Of a DNA stretch of 64,000 nucleotides, positions 42,467 to 52,168 are shown in pieces (position 1 is the first letter of the stretch; each line of letters opens with the position of its first letter). Below the pieces are notes generated by a model. It searched no databases. It saw only the letters and a program-made list of their open reading frames with translations, and was not told the DNA's origin. Position numbers and translations under genes: made by a program. The DNA comes from Palsa-744 sp036498265 (GTDB lineage: Bacteria; Actinomycetota; Thermoleophilia; Solirubrobacterales; Solirubrobacteraceae), in contig DASYFT010000005.1 in the NCBI GenBank assembly GCA_036498265.1, positions 62,001 to 126,000 of the forward strand, written 5' to 3'.

Positions 42467-42564
42467 TGATGGCTCCTCGGTACGTGGCTGTCACGGGACC
42501 GCCGCGGCGGCGGCCGAATACTCTCACGTCGATTGCCGTGGCCGAGGCCCGGCTGCAGTGGCGG

Positions 42565-44361
42565 CTAGGGCGTCGGCAGCGACACGCTGACGTTGCCCGC
42601 TTCGATGCTGAACGTGCCGTTGCTGGCTCGATAGTACGGAGCGTCCCGGCCCAGCAGCTGCAGCTTGACGGTGTCACCGGCCGGGAACTGGTAGCCGTTG
42701 CCGTGCAGCTGGAACGTGATCGTCCCGGTCTGGTTTTCGTTCAGCCGGTAGACCCCGCGGCTGATCAGGCGCTGTTCACCGCCCGGCGTCACGTCCCACA
42801 GACGCGAGACGAGCTCGCCGAAGGGGCCCAGGGTTTTTATCGTGGCCGTCACGGTCGGAAGCCCGAGCAGCGTGAAGCCGTTGCTCACCGTCGTGTAGTT
42901 GGCGGTGTTGGGCTCCGTTTCGGCTTTGACGCTCTTGCACGCGTCGCTGGTGCCCGCGATCGGATCGAATTCCGTGGCGATCGTGGGGTTGCCGCCAGCC
43001 GAGGTGAACGTCTGCGCTTCGGAGGACCCGAAGACGACGCTGTGGCGGTGGAGCCTCCGCCAGGTCGGGGCGGTGAACGGGCCGCCGCCCGGTTCGCCCT
43101 GGGGGCAGGTCTGCGTGTACGCCGTCACGCTCGAGTTCGGCGGAGGCGTGCCCACGTGCTGCAGCTTCGCGGCGAAGAAGGAGGCGGCCTCTTCGTTGAA
43201 GGCGTGGTCGGTGTTCTGCTTGTTGGACCCGCGGCTGTGGCCGAGGTCTCCCACCATCAGCGCCGCATAGCCTTTGAGCGCGTGGGCGGCGTTGTAGACC
43301 CGCAGCGACTGCGATGGTGGGAACAGGTCGTCGGTCCAGCCGCTCTCCAGCAGCATCGGCGCGGGGGTTCCAGAGAGACCGTAGCCCTGGTGGTAGGTGT
43401 AGAGCTGCTTCGCGATCGCTTCATCTTCGGGGTTGGCCGGCTCGCCCGCGTTGGTCGCGGCGAACCATTTCGTCAGATCGGCTTCCGGATCCGCCCCCTC
43501 CGGTGCGATGTAGCCGGTGGCGTTGCCCAGCGCGTAGAGGCCTGAGACGTAGCTCTGGATCTCCACGCCGAACGGTTCGTAGCTCTGCGCGAGTGGGGCA
43601 ACTTCGGTGTCGAGGAAGCGCCCGTTCGGCGTGAGCGCATCCACGAGATCCGACCAGGGCCAGCGCGGGAAGGTCGCCGTGATCGACAGCGGCGTCCCCT
43701 TGGGACTCGTCCACGGCGCGAATTCACCGCTGGGCAGTCGGATGCGGTTCTTGAGGTAGGCCAGCTCGATGCTCTGGCCGCCGCCGTAGGAGATCCCGGT
43801 GCTCGCGAGCGCCCCGCGCCTGGCGATGCGCTGGTCGACGAGCAGGCCGAGCAGGTACTGCGTGTCCCGGGCCTCATAGCGCTGGTCGGCCAGGCGGAGC
43901 CAGCCTTCTTTGCAGCCCGGCGCTTCGCGCGATGAGGGCGTCCCGCACGAGTTGCCCCAGCCCCGAGCGGAGTAGTTGACGACCGCGTAGCCGTGCTGGG
44001 CGTAGTAGACGTTGTTGTAATCGAACGTCTCGTTGCCGTCGCCGGCGGGCGAGCTCGACTCGAAGTTCGTCTTGTTGCCGCCCCAGCCGTGCAGCATCAC
44101 GATCGTCGGGAACGGTCCGGTCCCCGTTTCGGGGAGGGTCACGTCGACGTCGAGGGGGACGCCGTCGAATGACGGCACGCGCTGTTCAAGTGTGGAGGTC
44201 GGGCAGAACCGCACGCCGTTCTGAACGGAGCAGGAGTGCCCGAACGGCGCCGGTTCCGCCGCCGAGGCGCTCGCCGCCGAACCCAACGCCATGATCGCCG
44301 CGGCGACCATGGTCGAACCGAACACCCGCCTGAATCCGTTCACCCCGCACGCCCCCTTCAC
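42565..44361 (-). CDS. Secreted S15/CocE-like alpha/beta hydrolase
   Basis: 598 aa with a Sec signal ending about residue 35. It shows the oxyanion MLHGWGGNK, nucleophile Ser 191 in GISYGGG, an acidic residue near GWTDDLFPP and a His in DLGHSRGS; then a C-terminal jelly-roll-like beta domain (about 480-598). This is the layout of X-prolyl dipeptidyl peptidases and CocE/NonD esterases of family S15. It should cut peptides or esters outside the cell. Exact substrate is open. Confidence 0.82.
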   Translation of the reverse strand: MKGACGVNGFRRVFGSTMVAAAIMALGSAASASAAEPAPFGHSCSVQNGVRFCPTSTLEQRVPSFDGVPLDVDVTLPETGTGPFPTIVMLHGWGGNKTNFESSSPAGDGNETFDYNNVYYAQHGYAVVNYSARGWGNSCGTPSSREAPGCKEGWLRLADQRYEARDTQYLLGLLVDQRIARRGALASTGISYGGGQSIELAYLKNRIRLPSGEFAPWTSPKGTPLSITATFPRWPWSDLVDALTPNGRFLDTEVAPLAQSYEPFGVEIQSYVSGLYALGNATGYIAPEGADPEADLTKWFAATNAGEPANPEDEAIAKQLYTYHQGYGLSGTPAPMLLESGWTDDLFPPSQSLRVYNAAHALKGYAALMVGDLGHSRGSNKQNTDHAFNEEAASFFAAKLQHVGTPPPNSSVTAYTQTCPQGEPGGGPFTAPTWRRLHRHSVVFGSSEAQTFTSAGGNPTIATEFDPIAGTSDACKSVKAETEPNTANYTTVSNGFTLLGLPTVTATIKTLGPFGELVSRLWDVTPGGEQRLISRGVYRLNENQTGTITFQLHGNGYQFPAGDTVKLQLLGRDAPYYRASNGTFSIEAGNVSVSLPTP

Positions 44362-44430
44362 CCTTGAGTTGCACCCGACCCCGCCAGGTCGCTTGTGTAC
44401 CCGTTCGGCCGTGTTTGAAACGCGACGGCG

Positions 44431-45501
44431 TCAGCTCGACAGCGACAGGACGTCCGCTCGGGCCGGGTCGATGCGGCCGTCGAGGAGGTCGAGGTAGGCG
44501 CCCTCGAGTGCCTGGGGTCCGGCCCCGTGGCGGACCTCCAGCCAGTCGCCGGTCCAATCCACGTACGGCCGCCACGCCGCCGCGAGACGCTGTTCGAGGG
44601 CATCCGCACCCCACTCCTTGCTGCGCTTCGCCACGCGGTCGGGCGCGAAGAAGAAAGCCGGTCGCGGACCGGGTAGCGAGGGCGGAAGCGCCGCCAGGCG
44701 GTCGTGATGGGTGGCGCCGACGACCGCCGAGTGCACGAGCTCGTCGCCGAAGTGGCGGTGCACGGCGTCGCGCACCGCGCCGTCGCCCGCCATGTCCACG
44801 TAGACCGCGCGCCCCGCCGGGAGCGATTCGAGCTCGTCGTAGGCGATCACGTGGTCGTACACGCCGAGGCCGCGCGCGAACTCGGCGCCACGGGCCGATG
44901 TCAGGCCGATCACATCGATGCCGTCGCGGCGCGAGAGCAGGAAGGCCAGGCCGCTCGCGGTCTTGCTGGAGGCGCTCGAGAGGACCACCGATTCGGCGCC
45001 GAAGAACGCGCTGTCATCCAGGAGGTCATCGATCAGGAACGATGTGAAGAACAGCGGGCGCAGGAGCATCTGTGCGTCCTCGTGCGCCGCGTCGTAGATC
45101 GGATCCGCGTCTACCGCCGCGTAGCGGTTGTAGGCAGGCGGAAGCTCGGCCCGGTGCGGGGCCGCGTCGACGAAGCCCTGGGCGTCCAGGCGCGCCGGCG
45201 TGACGACCAGCTCCGTGGAGGGAGGCAGATAGCCGAACACGCGGGTACCCTCCTCGAGGCCCGGCACACGGCTGTCGCTCACCTCGGCGAAGCCCCACAC
45301 AGGCATGCGCCCCCAGCCGTCCTCCGCGGGGAAGAAGCTCCAGTAGGACATCGCCTCGCCGAACTTCGCGTAGGTGATGTTGTTGGCCGTCAGCCCGAAG
45401 GACGCCACGCTGAGCATGGCCTGTCCCGCTCCGACCTCGGGTGGGGGTTGCTCACCGAAGCGCACCCGGTGGAGGTCGTCCCTGGCGATGAGGAAGTCCA
45501 C
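44431..45501 (-). CDS. DUF2855 family protein
   Basis: 356 aa from GTG 45501. LSVASFGLTANNITYAKFGE and SYWSFFPAEDGWGRMPVWGFAEV are marks of DUF2855, which is a medium-chain-dehydrogenase-like family. SSASSKTASGLAFLL lies in the nucleotide-binding region. No zinc ligands are seen. The function is not established; an NAD(P)-linked reductase of quinones or enones would fit the fold. Confidence 0.85.
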   Translation of the reverse strand: MDFLIARDDLHRVRFGEQPPPEVGAGQAMLSVASFGLTANNITYAKFGEAMSYWSFFPAEDGWGRMPVWGFAEVSDSRVPGLEEGTRVFGYLPPSTELVVTPARLDAQGFVDAAPHRAELPPAYNRYAAVDADPIYDAAHEDAQMLLRPLFFTSFLIDDLLDDSAFFGAESVVLSSASSKTASGLAFLLSRRDGIDVIGLTSARGAEFARGLGVYDHVIAYDELESLPAGRAVYVDMAGDGAVRDAVHRHFGDELVHSAVVGATHHDRLAALPPSLPGPRPAFFFAPDRVAKRSKEWGADALEQRLAAAWRPYVDWTGDWLEVRHGAGPQALEGAYLDLLDGRIDPARADVLSLSS

Positions 45502-45577
45502 GTCGCGGAGCTTACGCGCCGCCCGCCCCTCGCGGCCCGCGCGGCGCCGGTCTCGTGCCCGCCCGGGCGCCGCCCGC

Positions 45578-46864
45578 TCAGGACCGGCGGTGTGCCAGCC
45601 CGGGCAGGGGCTCCTCCATCGCGAGCACGGCCTCGCCTCCGCCGAGCCGCTCGAGTCTCCGCGTCTCGCGCGGGAGCAGACCGAGCGCGAACGCCAGGAA
45701 CGCGAGCACCGAGCCGCCGACGAGCACCTCCACCGCCCCGAGCGCCGAGGCGAGGGGGCCGGCCAGCACATAGCCGAGCGGCAGCAGTCCGAGCGAGACC
45801 ATCCAGTCGTAGGAGGTCACGCGCGAGAGCTTCTCGGGGGGGATCCGCTCTGCCAGCGCCGTCAGCCACCACACGTCGAAGAGCGCGAGTCCGGCGCCAG
45901 CGACGATCGATGCGGGGACGACCAGCACGAGCGTCACCCCGGCGGCAAAGAGGATCGACGACAGCGGCCACAGCAGCATCGCCAGCATCGCCAAGCGCAT
46001 GGGGAAGCGCGGCCGCCATCCGACGCCGGTCAGCGATCCGAGGACCGTCCCGAACCCGAACGCCGCCTCCACGATCCCGTATACGCCCAGATGTCCGTAC
46101 TGCTGGCGTGCGACCACCGGCCCCAGGACGAACCACGGCGCGAGGCCGCAGAAGAGGGCCACGCAGAACGACAGCAGAGTCGCCCAGACCCATGTCCGCG
46201 AGCGCACCTCGCGCAGCCCATCGCGCAGCTCCTGCCAGACGCCCTTTGGCGCGGCGGCGGGCGCCTGGCCGCGCCTGCGCGGACGAACGCGCGTCAGAAG
46301 CGCGGCGCTGACCAGGAAGGTGGCGGCGTCGACAGCGAACGCCCAGCCGGCACCGGCGCCGAGGACGAGCGCGGTGGCGAGGGCCGGCCCCGCGAATTCG
46401 GCGACATTGTTGGACATGGTCGTGACTGCCGTTGCCTGCTGGATGTCCGTCTCGGGAACGGTCTGGGGAAGCAGTCCGTTTGCAGCGGGACGGAAGAAGG
46501 CCTCGGCGCTGCCGAACAGCACCTCGATGACGACGAGCTGCCAGATCGCCACCGAGCCGGCGAAGATCAATACGGCCAGCAGCGCGTGCAGAGTGAAGCG
46601 GACGAGATCGGTGGCGATCATCACGCGGTGGCGGGGGAGCCGGTCCGCCCACACGCCTCCGAAGAGCAGGAAGGTGACCAGCGGCAGCGACTGCGCCGCG
46701 AGGACGAGACCGAGGTCGGTGGCGCTCCCCGTACGGCCGATCACGAACAGAGCCAGCGCCACCACCACGATGTAGTCGCCGATGGCGCTCGTGGACTGCG
46801 CGAGCCACAGGAAGCGGAAGTCCCGGTGGCTCAGAACGTGACGTATGCGGGCGAGGTTTCGCAT
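45578..46864 (-). CDS. MFS transporter, EntS/DHA3-like
   Basis: 428 aa from ATG 46864 (an upstream in-frame start only adds basic residues). Twelve helices; FRFLWLAQSTSAIGDYIVVVALALFVI is the typical TM1 of MFS_3 exporters, and VWADRLPRHRVMIATDLVRF the loop 2-3 motif. Members export siderophores, macrolides and other large compounds. The gene lies 76 bases upstream of DUF2855 on the same strand. Confidence 0.9.
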   Translation of the reverse strand: MRNLARIRHVLSHRDFRFLWLAQSTSAIGDYIVVVALALFVIGRTGSATDLGLVLAAQSLPLVTFLLFGGVWADRLPRHRVMIATDLVRFTLHALLAVLIFAGSVAIWQLVVIEVLFGSAEAFFRPAANGLLPQTVPETDIQQATAVTTMSNNVAEFAGPALATALVLGAGAGWAFAVDAATFLVSAALLTRVRPRRRGQAPAAAPKGVWQELRDGLREVRSRTWVWATLLSFCVALFCGLAPWFVLGPVVARQQYGHLGVYGIVEAAFGFGTVLGSLTGVGWRPRFPMRLAMLAMLLWPLSSILFAAGVTLVLVVPASIVAGAGLALFDVWWLTALAERIPPEKLSRVTSYDWMVSLGLLPLGYVLAGPLASALGAVEVLVGGSVLAFLAFALGLLPRETRRLERLGGGEAVLAMEEPLPGLAHRRS

Positions 46865-47002
46865 GCCCGCCAGCTTGACGGACCGCCGCCTCCGGCCAGC
46901 GCTACTCCGCACGTCCGCCGGCTCCAGGGGCAGCCGGCTTCGGCCGTCCCTACTCCTCGCCCTCCGAGCACCGCTCGCTCGACGGGGGGGCTCCGGCCCT
47001 AG

Positions 47003-47470
47003 CTACTCCTCTCCCTCCCAGTACCCGACCGCGCCGTCGGGACGATGCAGCATCACGTTGTCGTCGGGATTGCCGGGCCAGACGCCGATCTTGTCGCTGT
47101 CGGGATAGACCGCGACGGCCGGCTCGCGTGCGCTCGAGAACATCAGCACGCGTACCGGCGCCGTTCCACGGTTGGTGGCCTTGTGCGCACCCGAGGGGCC
47201 GGCCGGGAAGCACACGAGGTCGCCTCGCTCGAGCTCCTGCTCGCCCTCCGGGGTGCGCAGCAGGACCGCGCCGTCGAGCGCCAGCAGCCACTCCTCCTCG
47301 TACTCGTAGTGGTATGGACACACGCTCTCGCCCGGTGGCAGCTCGTAGACCTTGACGGCCAGAGACTCGCCGCCGGCGGCGTCACCGACGCGCGCGAATG
47401 CGGAGCGGTAACCGGGAGGGTCGCCCTCGTCGAACTCGCACGGGGCGCTCAGCACGTTCGCGCGTCGCAT
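47003..47470 (-). CDS. Cupin domain protein
   Basis: 155 aa from ATG 47470. Cupin motif 1 is PYHYEYEEEWLLAL, motif 2 FPAGPSGAHKATNRG. A single barrel, probably metal-binding. The C-terminal extension (KIGVWPGNPDDNVMLHRPDG) is seen in a family of sugar- or phenol-linked cupins. It is divergent from the FAD oxidoreductase gene, 61 bases away; function open. Confidence 0.85.
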   Translation of the reverse strand: MRRANVLSAPCEFDEGDPPGYRSAFARVGDAAGGESLAVKVYELPPGESVCPYHYEYEEEWLLALDGAVLLRTPEGEQELERGDLVCFPAGPSGAHKATNRGTAPVRVLMFSSAREPAVAVYPDSDKIGVWPGNPDDNVMLHRPDGAVGYWEGEE

Positions 47471-47531
47471 GGGCCGATCTTCGCACGTGTCCGCGCACGG
47501 ACGGCAAAGGCGCCCTCCATATCCTGGCCCC

Positions 47532-49085
47532 ATGGGCTACGACGCGCTCGTCGTGGGGTCAGGTCCGAACGGGCTGTCAGCGGCGATCACCCTGGCGCGG
47601 TCCGGCCGGCGGGTGCTCGTGCTGGAGGCCGCCGAGCATCTTGGCGGGGCGGTGGCGAGCGACGAGCTCACGCTGCCCGGCTTCGTTCACGACACATACT
47701 CGGCGGTGTATCCGGCCGCGGCGGCATCGCCGGTCCTGTCCCGCCTGCCGCTGCATCGGCACGGGCTCCGCTGGATCCATCCGGAGGCCTGCTACGCGCA
47801 CCCGCTCCCCGACGGACGCGCGATCGCGCTCTACCGGGACCTCGATCGCACCGCCGCGAGCCTCGACCGGATCAGGCCCGGCGACGGCGGCGGATGGCGC
47901 GCGTTCGCGGAGCCGTTCGTGCGCAATTTCGACGTCCTGGCCCGGACGCTACTCGGAGGCTTCCCGCCGCTGGCGGGCGTAGCCGGGCTCGCGGCACGGC
48001 TCGGGCCCCGCGCGGCGCTCCAGCTGGGCCGTCTCGTGCTCATGCCGGCAGAGGCTCTCGCGGGTGAGCTGTTCGAGGGGGACGGGGCGAGCGCATGGCT
48101 CTACGGCTCGGCGATGCACTCGGACGCGCCGCCGACCGCCGGCGGCAGTGCGATCGTCGCCGCCCACCTGAACCTGCTCGGCCACGGCGCCGGCTGGCCG
48201 AGCCCGGAGGGTGGCGCTCGCCGGCTCGCCGAAGCGCTCGTCGGCTGCCTGGGCGAGCTCGGCGGAGCCGTGCGCACCGGAGCCGGCGTGACCGCGATCG
48301 CGGCGGAGCGCGGCCACGTCGTCGGAGTCGAGCTCGCGGGCGGCGAGCGGTTGTCCGCCTCGACCGTCCTCGCCGATGTGATGCCGGCGGCTCTGGCGAG
48401 CCTTGCGGGGGACGCTCTGGACGCCGCATACGCCCGTGCCCTTCGCCGCTATCGCCCCGGCCCGGCGACGCTCAAGGTCGACTGGGCGTTGGACGGCCCC
48501 ATCCCGTGGAGCGCGCAGGAGGCCCGGGAAGCCGGCACGGTGCACGTGGGGGGTGGTGCCGAGGAGCTGCTGAGCGCGTCCGTCAGCCGCACGCTGCCCG
48601 AGCGCCCGTTCATGCTCCTCGGGCAGCAGTCGATCGCCGACCCCACGCGTGCGCCCGCCGGCCGCAACACCGCCTGGGCGTACTCCCACGGGCCGCAGTC
48701 GATCGACTGGGTGGTGGAGCGCGAGCACCAGGTGGATCGCATGGAGGCCCAGGTGGAGCGCTTCGCCCCGGGGTTCCGGGAGCGCATCCTGGCCCGCCAC
48801 GTGCTCGCCCCGGCGGACCTCGAGCGACGCAACGCGAACCTCATCGGGGGCGACGTGGCCGGGGGCAGCAATGCCCTCGACCAGCTCCTGTTCCGGCCGG
48901 TCCCCTCGCTCCTGCCCTACCGCACCCCGCTCGGCGGGCTCTATATCTGCAGCGCAGCGACCTTCCCGGGCGGGGGCGTTCATGGCGTCCCCGGCCACGC
49001 CGCGGCGAGGCTCGCGCTGCTCGAGCGGCGCGTTCGAGGAGCGCGGTTGCCGAAGCGCCGGCGCGCCGTCAGCCGCAGCTCGTGA
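47532..49085 (+). CDS. FAD-dependent oxidoreductase, phytoene-desaturase-like
   Basis: 517 aa. The dinucleotide-binding motif is ALVVGSGPNGLSAAITLARSG at the N-terminus, with a C-terminal GLYICSAATFPGGGVHGVPG that closes the FAD site. The fold matches the CrtI/NAD(P)/FAD superfamily; no substrate is defined. It has no signal and is probably cytoplasmic or membrane-associated. Confidence 0.88.
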   Translation: MGYDALVVGSGPNGLSAAITLARSGRRVLVLEAAEHLGGAVASDELTLPGFVHDTYSAVYPAAAASPVLSRLPLHRHGLRWIHPEACYAHPLPDGRAIALYRDLDRTAASLDRIRPGDGGGWRAFAEPFVRNFDVLARTLLGGFPPLAGVAGLAARLGPRAALQLGRLVLMPAEALAGELFEGDGASAWLYGSAMHSDAPPTAGGSAIVAAHLNLLGHGAGWPSPEGGARRLAEALVGCLGELGGAVRTGAGVTAIAAERGHVVGVELAGGERLSASTVLADVMPAALASLAGDALDAAYARALRRYRPGPATLKVDWALDGPIPWSAQEAREAGTVHVGGGAEELLSASVSRTLPERPFMLLGQQSIADPTRAPAGRNTAWAYSHGPQSIDWVVEREHQVDRMEAQVERFAPGFRERILARHVLAPADLERRNANLIGGDVAGGSNALDQLLFRPVPSLLPYRTPLGGLYICSAATFPGGGVHGVPGHAAARLALLERRVRGARLPKRRRAVSRSS

Positions 49086-49143
49086 TGCCGCCAGCGGGCC
49101 GGCGCGGGCTCAGCCGCAGTTTGTGATGCCGCCCCGCGCGCCG

Positions 49144-49920
49144 TCAGCCGCAGCCGGTGATGCCGCCGTCGAGCGGGATCACGGTGCCCGTGAGGTAGGA
49201 GCCCGCGCGCGAGCACAGGAAGATCGTCAGGCCGGCCGCGTCATCGGGATGGCCGATGCGTCGCAACGGGACGGTCTGTTCGACGAGCTCCCTGGACTCG
49301 GGGTTCTCGAGCAGGAAGGCCATCATCTTGCTCTCGAACGGCCCGGGGGCGATCGCGTTGACGGTTATGTGCTCTGGGGCGAGCCGCTTGGCGAGGTGGC
49401 GGCTGAGCATGTGGACCGCAGCCTTGCTGGCGCTGTAGCTGTAGTTCTCGACCGACGGAGCCCGCAGGCCGTCGACCGAGCCGATGTTGACGACCCGGGC
49501 CGGGTCCTCGCGCCTGGCGGCGGCGCGCAGCGGCCCGAGCAGCGCGACCGTGAGGTTGAACAACCCCTCCACGTTCGTGCCCACGACACGATCCCACCCC
49601 TTCGCCGGGAACTCCTCCAACGGGGCGCCCCAGGTCGCCCCGGCGTTGTTCACGAGCACGTTCAACTCGGGGAAGTGCTCCGCGCTCGCCGCCGCCAGGG
49701 CCTGCGCGCCCTCCGCGCTCGAGACGTCGCCGGGGATGGCGATGCAGTCGCCCAGCTCCGAGAGCTGGCCGGCGGCTTGCTGCAGGTCGCCGGCCTTCCG
49801 CGAGGAGATGATCACGCGGGCTCCGGCCTGGAGCAACCCGCGGGCGATCATCAGCCCGATCCCCCGCGACCCGCCGGTCACCAGCGCCGTCTTGCCGGAC
49901 ACGTCGAACAGGTCGCTCAT
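49144..49920 (-). CDS. SDR-family oxidoreductase
   Basis: 258 aa from ATG 49920. Rossmann motif TGGSRGIG (residues 15-22), LVNNAGATWGAP, and the Ser/Tyr/Lys set (NIGSVDG, YSYSASK). Typical of 3-oxoacyl-ACP or 3-hydroxyacyl-CoA dehydrogenase-like enzymes. Its ATG overlaps the stop of the enoyl-CoA hydratase gene (TGATG), so the two are coupled and may carry out consecutive steps of a beta-oxidation-like route. Confidence 0.93.
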   Translation of the reverse strand: MSDLFDVSGKTALVTGGSRGIGLMIARGLLQAGARVIISSRKAGDLQQAAGQLSELGDCIAIPGDVSSAEGAQALAAASAEHFPELNVLVNNAGATWGAPLEEFPAKGWDRVVGTNVEGLFNLTVALLGPLRAAARREDPARVVNIGSVDGLRAPSVENYSYSASKAAVHMLSRHLAKRLAPEHITVNAIAPGPFESKMMAFLLENPESRELVEQTVPLRRIGHPDDAAGLTIFLCSRAGSYLTGTVIPLDGGITGCG

Positions 49921-50723
49921 CAGTCGGCGAACTCCGCCGGGCGCTTCTCGAGGAAGGCAGCGACCGCCTCGGGCACCGCGCGGCCGAACGTGCTCATGAT
50001 CTGCTGGCGATCCTCGAACTCGACGGCCGCCTGCTCGGACGGGATCTCCAGGGCCGACCACATGCCGCGCTTGGTCAGGCGAACGCCCCACGGCGCCAGC
50101 TCGGCGATCTGGCCCGCCGCCTCGACGGCACGTTCGAGAAGCGCCGGCTGGCCCACCACGTCTGCCACGAGGCCGATGCGCAGAGCCTCGTCCGCGTCGA
50201 CCCGGCGCCCGGTCAGCATCAGCTCGTGCGAGCGTGACGCACCGATCAGGCGGGGCAACAGCCAGCTCGTGCCCATGTCGCAGTTGGACACCCCGATGTT
50301 CACGAACGCGACCCGGAACACGGCCTCCGCGGCCGCGTAGCGGATGTCGCAGCCCAGCGCGAGCGCGAGCCCGAACCCTGCCGCCGGCCCGTTGACGGCC
50401 GCGATCACCGGCTGCGGCAGTGCGCGCAGCTCGAGGATGAGCGTCGACATGTGCTGCTGGTTGGCCAGGCGGTCGCGCGGCTCATCGCCGCCGTCGTTCT
50501 CGGGCGCGGCCCCGTATCCGTGCAGGTCGAGGCCTGCGCAGAAGCCGCGGCCTGCGCCGGTCAGCACCACCGCGCGGCAGGAGCGCTCGCCGGCGATCGC
50601 TCGCAGCTCCGTGTGCAGCGCCTCGCAGAGCTCGGCCGTCATCGCGTTCAGCTGCTCGGGGCGATTGAGCGTCAGCAGCCGCACGTGCGGCGCGGGTTCC
50701 TCGGCGAGCAGGACCTCGTCCAT
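49920..50723 (-). CDS. Enoyl-CoA hydratase/isomerase
   Basis: 267 aa. The crotonase signature GRGFCAGLDLHGYG forms the oxyanion hole with VNGPAAGFGLALALGCDIRYAA; the later CDMGTSWLLPRLIG is the second half. It should hydrate or isomerise an enoyl-CoA. The catalytic Glu pair of true hydratases is not fully matched, so substrate class is open. Coupled to the SDR gene. Confidence 0.92.
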   Translation of the reverse strand: MDEVLLAEEPAPHVRLLTLNRPEQLNAMTAELCEALHTELRAIAGERSCRAVVLTGAGRGFCAGLDLHGYGAAPENDGGDEPRDRLANQQHMSTLILELRALPQPVIAAVNGPAAGFGLALALGCDIRYAAAEAVFRVAFVNIGVSNCDMGTSWLLPRLIGASRSHELMLTGRRVDADEALRIGLVADVVGQPALLERAVEAAGQIAELAPWGVRLTKRGMWSALEIPSEQAAVEFEDRQQIMSTFGRAVPEAVAAFLEKRPAEFAD

Positions 50724-50760
50724 CGCCGCATCCTACGTCCTGCCCCGCCGACACGGCGGG

Positions 50761-51174
50761 TCAGGTCCGAGGGTGGTGGAACGCCTGGCTCTGTGTCACC
50801 TTCGCCGCCAGCGAGCCGTCCTCCCGGGCGATCTCGGTCTCCAGCACGATCATCGAGCGCCCGCGGTGCAGCGGCCTCGTGCTCGCCGTGATCGCGCCCT
50901 CGCGAACGGCGCGCAGGAAGCTTGTCCGCGACTCGATCGTCGCCGTTCCCACCGCACCGTCGGGAAGGTTCAGGAAAGCGCACGTGCCGCCGCACGTGTC
51001 GGCCAGGGCCATCAGAGCCCCGCCGTGCATGACGCCCCCGGCGGTGCAGCGCTCGGCTGTCCACTCGAGCCGCCCACGCACGAGCTCCGGCCGCGCCTCG
51101 AGGAGCTCGACGCCGATGAGCACGGCGAACGGCATCACGTCTCGTATCTGGGCCGGGGTGGGGGTGTCGCTCAT
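50761..51174 (-). CDS. PaaI-like hotdog thioesterase
   Basis: 137 aa. The hotdog fold with GGVMHGGALMALADTCGG (the PaaI/4HBT signature with the catalytic His and Asp) and SRTSFLRAVREG. It should hydrolyse acyl- or aryl-CoA thioesters. Same strand as the enoyl-CoA hydratase gene, 37 bases upstream of it, so a three-gene CoA unit is likely. Confidence 0.9.
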   Translation of the reverse strand: MSDTPTPAQIRDVMPFAVLIGVELLEARPELVRGRLEWTAERCTAGGVMHGGALMALADTCGGTCAFLNLPDGAVGTATIESRTSFLRAVREGAITASTRPLHRGRSMIVLETEIAREDGSLAAKVTQSQAFHHPRT

Positions 51175-51309
51175 CGCCTCTCGCCTGTGCGCGGCCTGGC
51201 TGGAGGCCGATCATACGGCGGCCGCGTGCGGGGGCGGCCCTGCGGCAGGGGTCTGACGGCGGCGTCGGCGGCGCAGGTGAATCCGACACGGGTCTGTGAC
51301 ACTGGCGCG

Positions 51310-52164
51310 GTGAGCGTGAGCGCGCCGAGCGTTGCGGTCGTCGGCCACATCGAGTGGGTGCAGTTCGCGCATGTCGACCACGTGCCGCGGGCAGGGGAGG
51401 TGGTACACGCGCGCGACATGTTCGACGAGCCCGCCGGCGGTGGAGGTGTCGCGGCCGTTCAGCTGGCGCGCCTTGCCGGCTCAGCCGTGCTCGTCACGGC
51501 GCTCGGTGAGGACGAGTACGGCCGCCGGTCGCAGGAGCGCCTGCGAGAGCTTGGGGTGGACCCGCACCCCGCCTGGCGCCCGGCGCCCACCAGACGCGCG
51601 CTGACGCTCGTGGACGACGCGCGCGAGCGGACGATCACCACCTTCGGCGCGCGCCTGGAACCGAAGGGCGCAGAGGTCGAGGAGGTTCTGCCGGGGGACG
51701 CGGAGGTCGGCGGCATCTACTTCACGGCCGGAGACGAGGCGGCCCTTCGCGCCAGCCGAGCCGCCGCGCGCGTCCTGGTCGCGAGCCCTCGCGCACGCGC
51801 GGCGCTCGGCCACGGCGTGCGCCTCGACGCACTTGTGCTGAGCGGAGAGGATCCGATCGAGCTCGACGAGGTCGCGAACGCGCGGGCGGAAGCCGATCTG
51901 CTCGTCCTGACCGAAGGCGAGCGAGGCGGGCGCTACGTCGAGCGCTCAGGGCGCAGCGGAAGATGGACGGCGGTCGCTCCCAGCGCGGCGCCGGTCGACT
52001 CCTACGGCTGCGGAGACTCCTTCGCCGCCGGTCTGACCTTCGCCCTCGCCGCGGGGCTGGACCTGGACGCGAGCCTGGCGCTCGCGGCACGCTGCGGAGC
52101 CGTCTGCGTGACCGGCAATGGCCCCTACGAGCGTCAGCTCACGGCCCGGGAACTGAAAGGATGA
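51310..52164 (+). CDS. PfkB-family carbohydrate kinase
   Basis: 284 aa from GTG 51310 (GTG 51316 possible). N-terminal VVGHIEWVQFAHVDHVPRAGEVV and GGGGVAAVQLARLAG bind the sugar; the C-terminal VDSYGCGDSFAAGLTFALA holds the catalytic Asp in a GxGD-type box (Cys replaces the usual Ala). It should phosphorylate a sugar or nucleoside. No sugar can be assigned. Followed by an enoyl-CoA hydratase gene five bases on. Confidence 0.88.
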   Translation: MSVSAPSVAVVGHIEWVQFAHVDHVPRAGEVVHARDMFDEPAGGGGVAAVQLARLAGSAVLVTALGEDEYGRRSQERLRELGVDPHPAWRPAPTRRALTLVDDARERTITTFGARLEPKGAEVEEVLPGDAEVGGIYFTAGDEAALRASRAAARVLVASPRARAALGHGVRLDALVLSGEDPIELDEVANARAEADLLVLTEGERGGRYVERSGRSGRWTAVAPSAAPVDSYGCGDSFAAGLTFALAAGLDLDASLALAARCGAVCVTGNGPYERQLTARELKG

Positions 52165-52168
52165 GGCG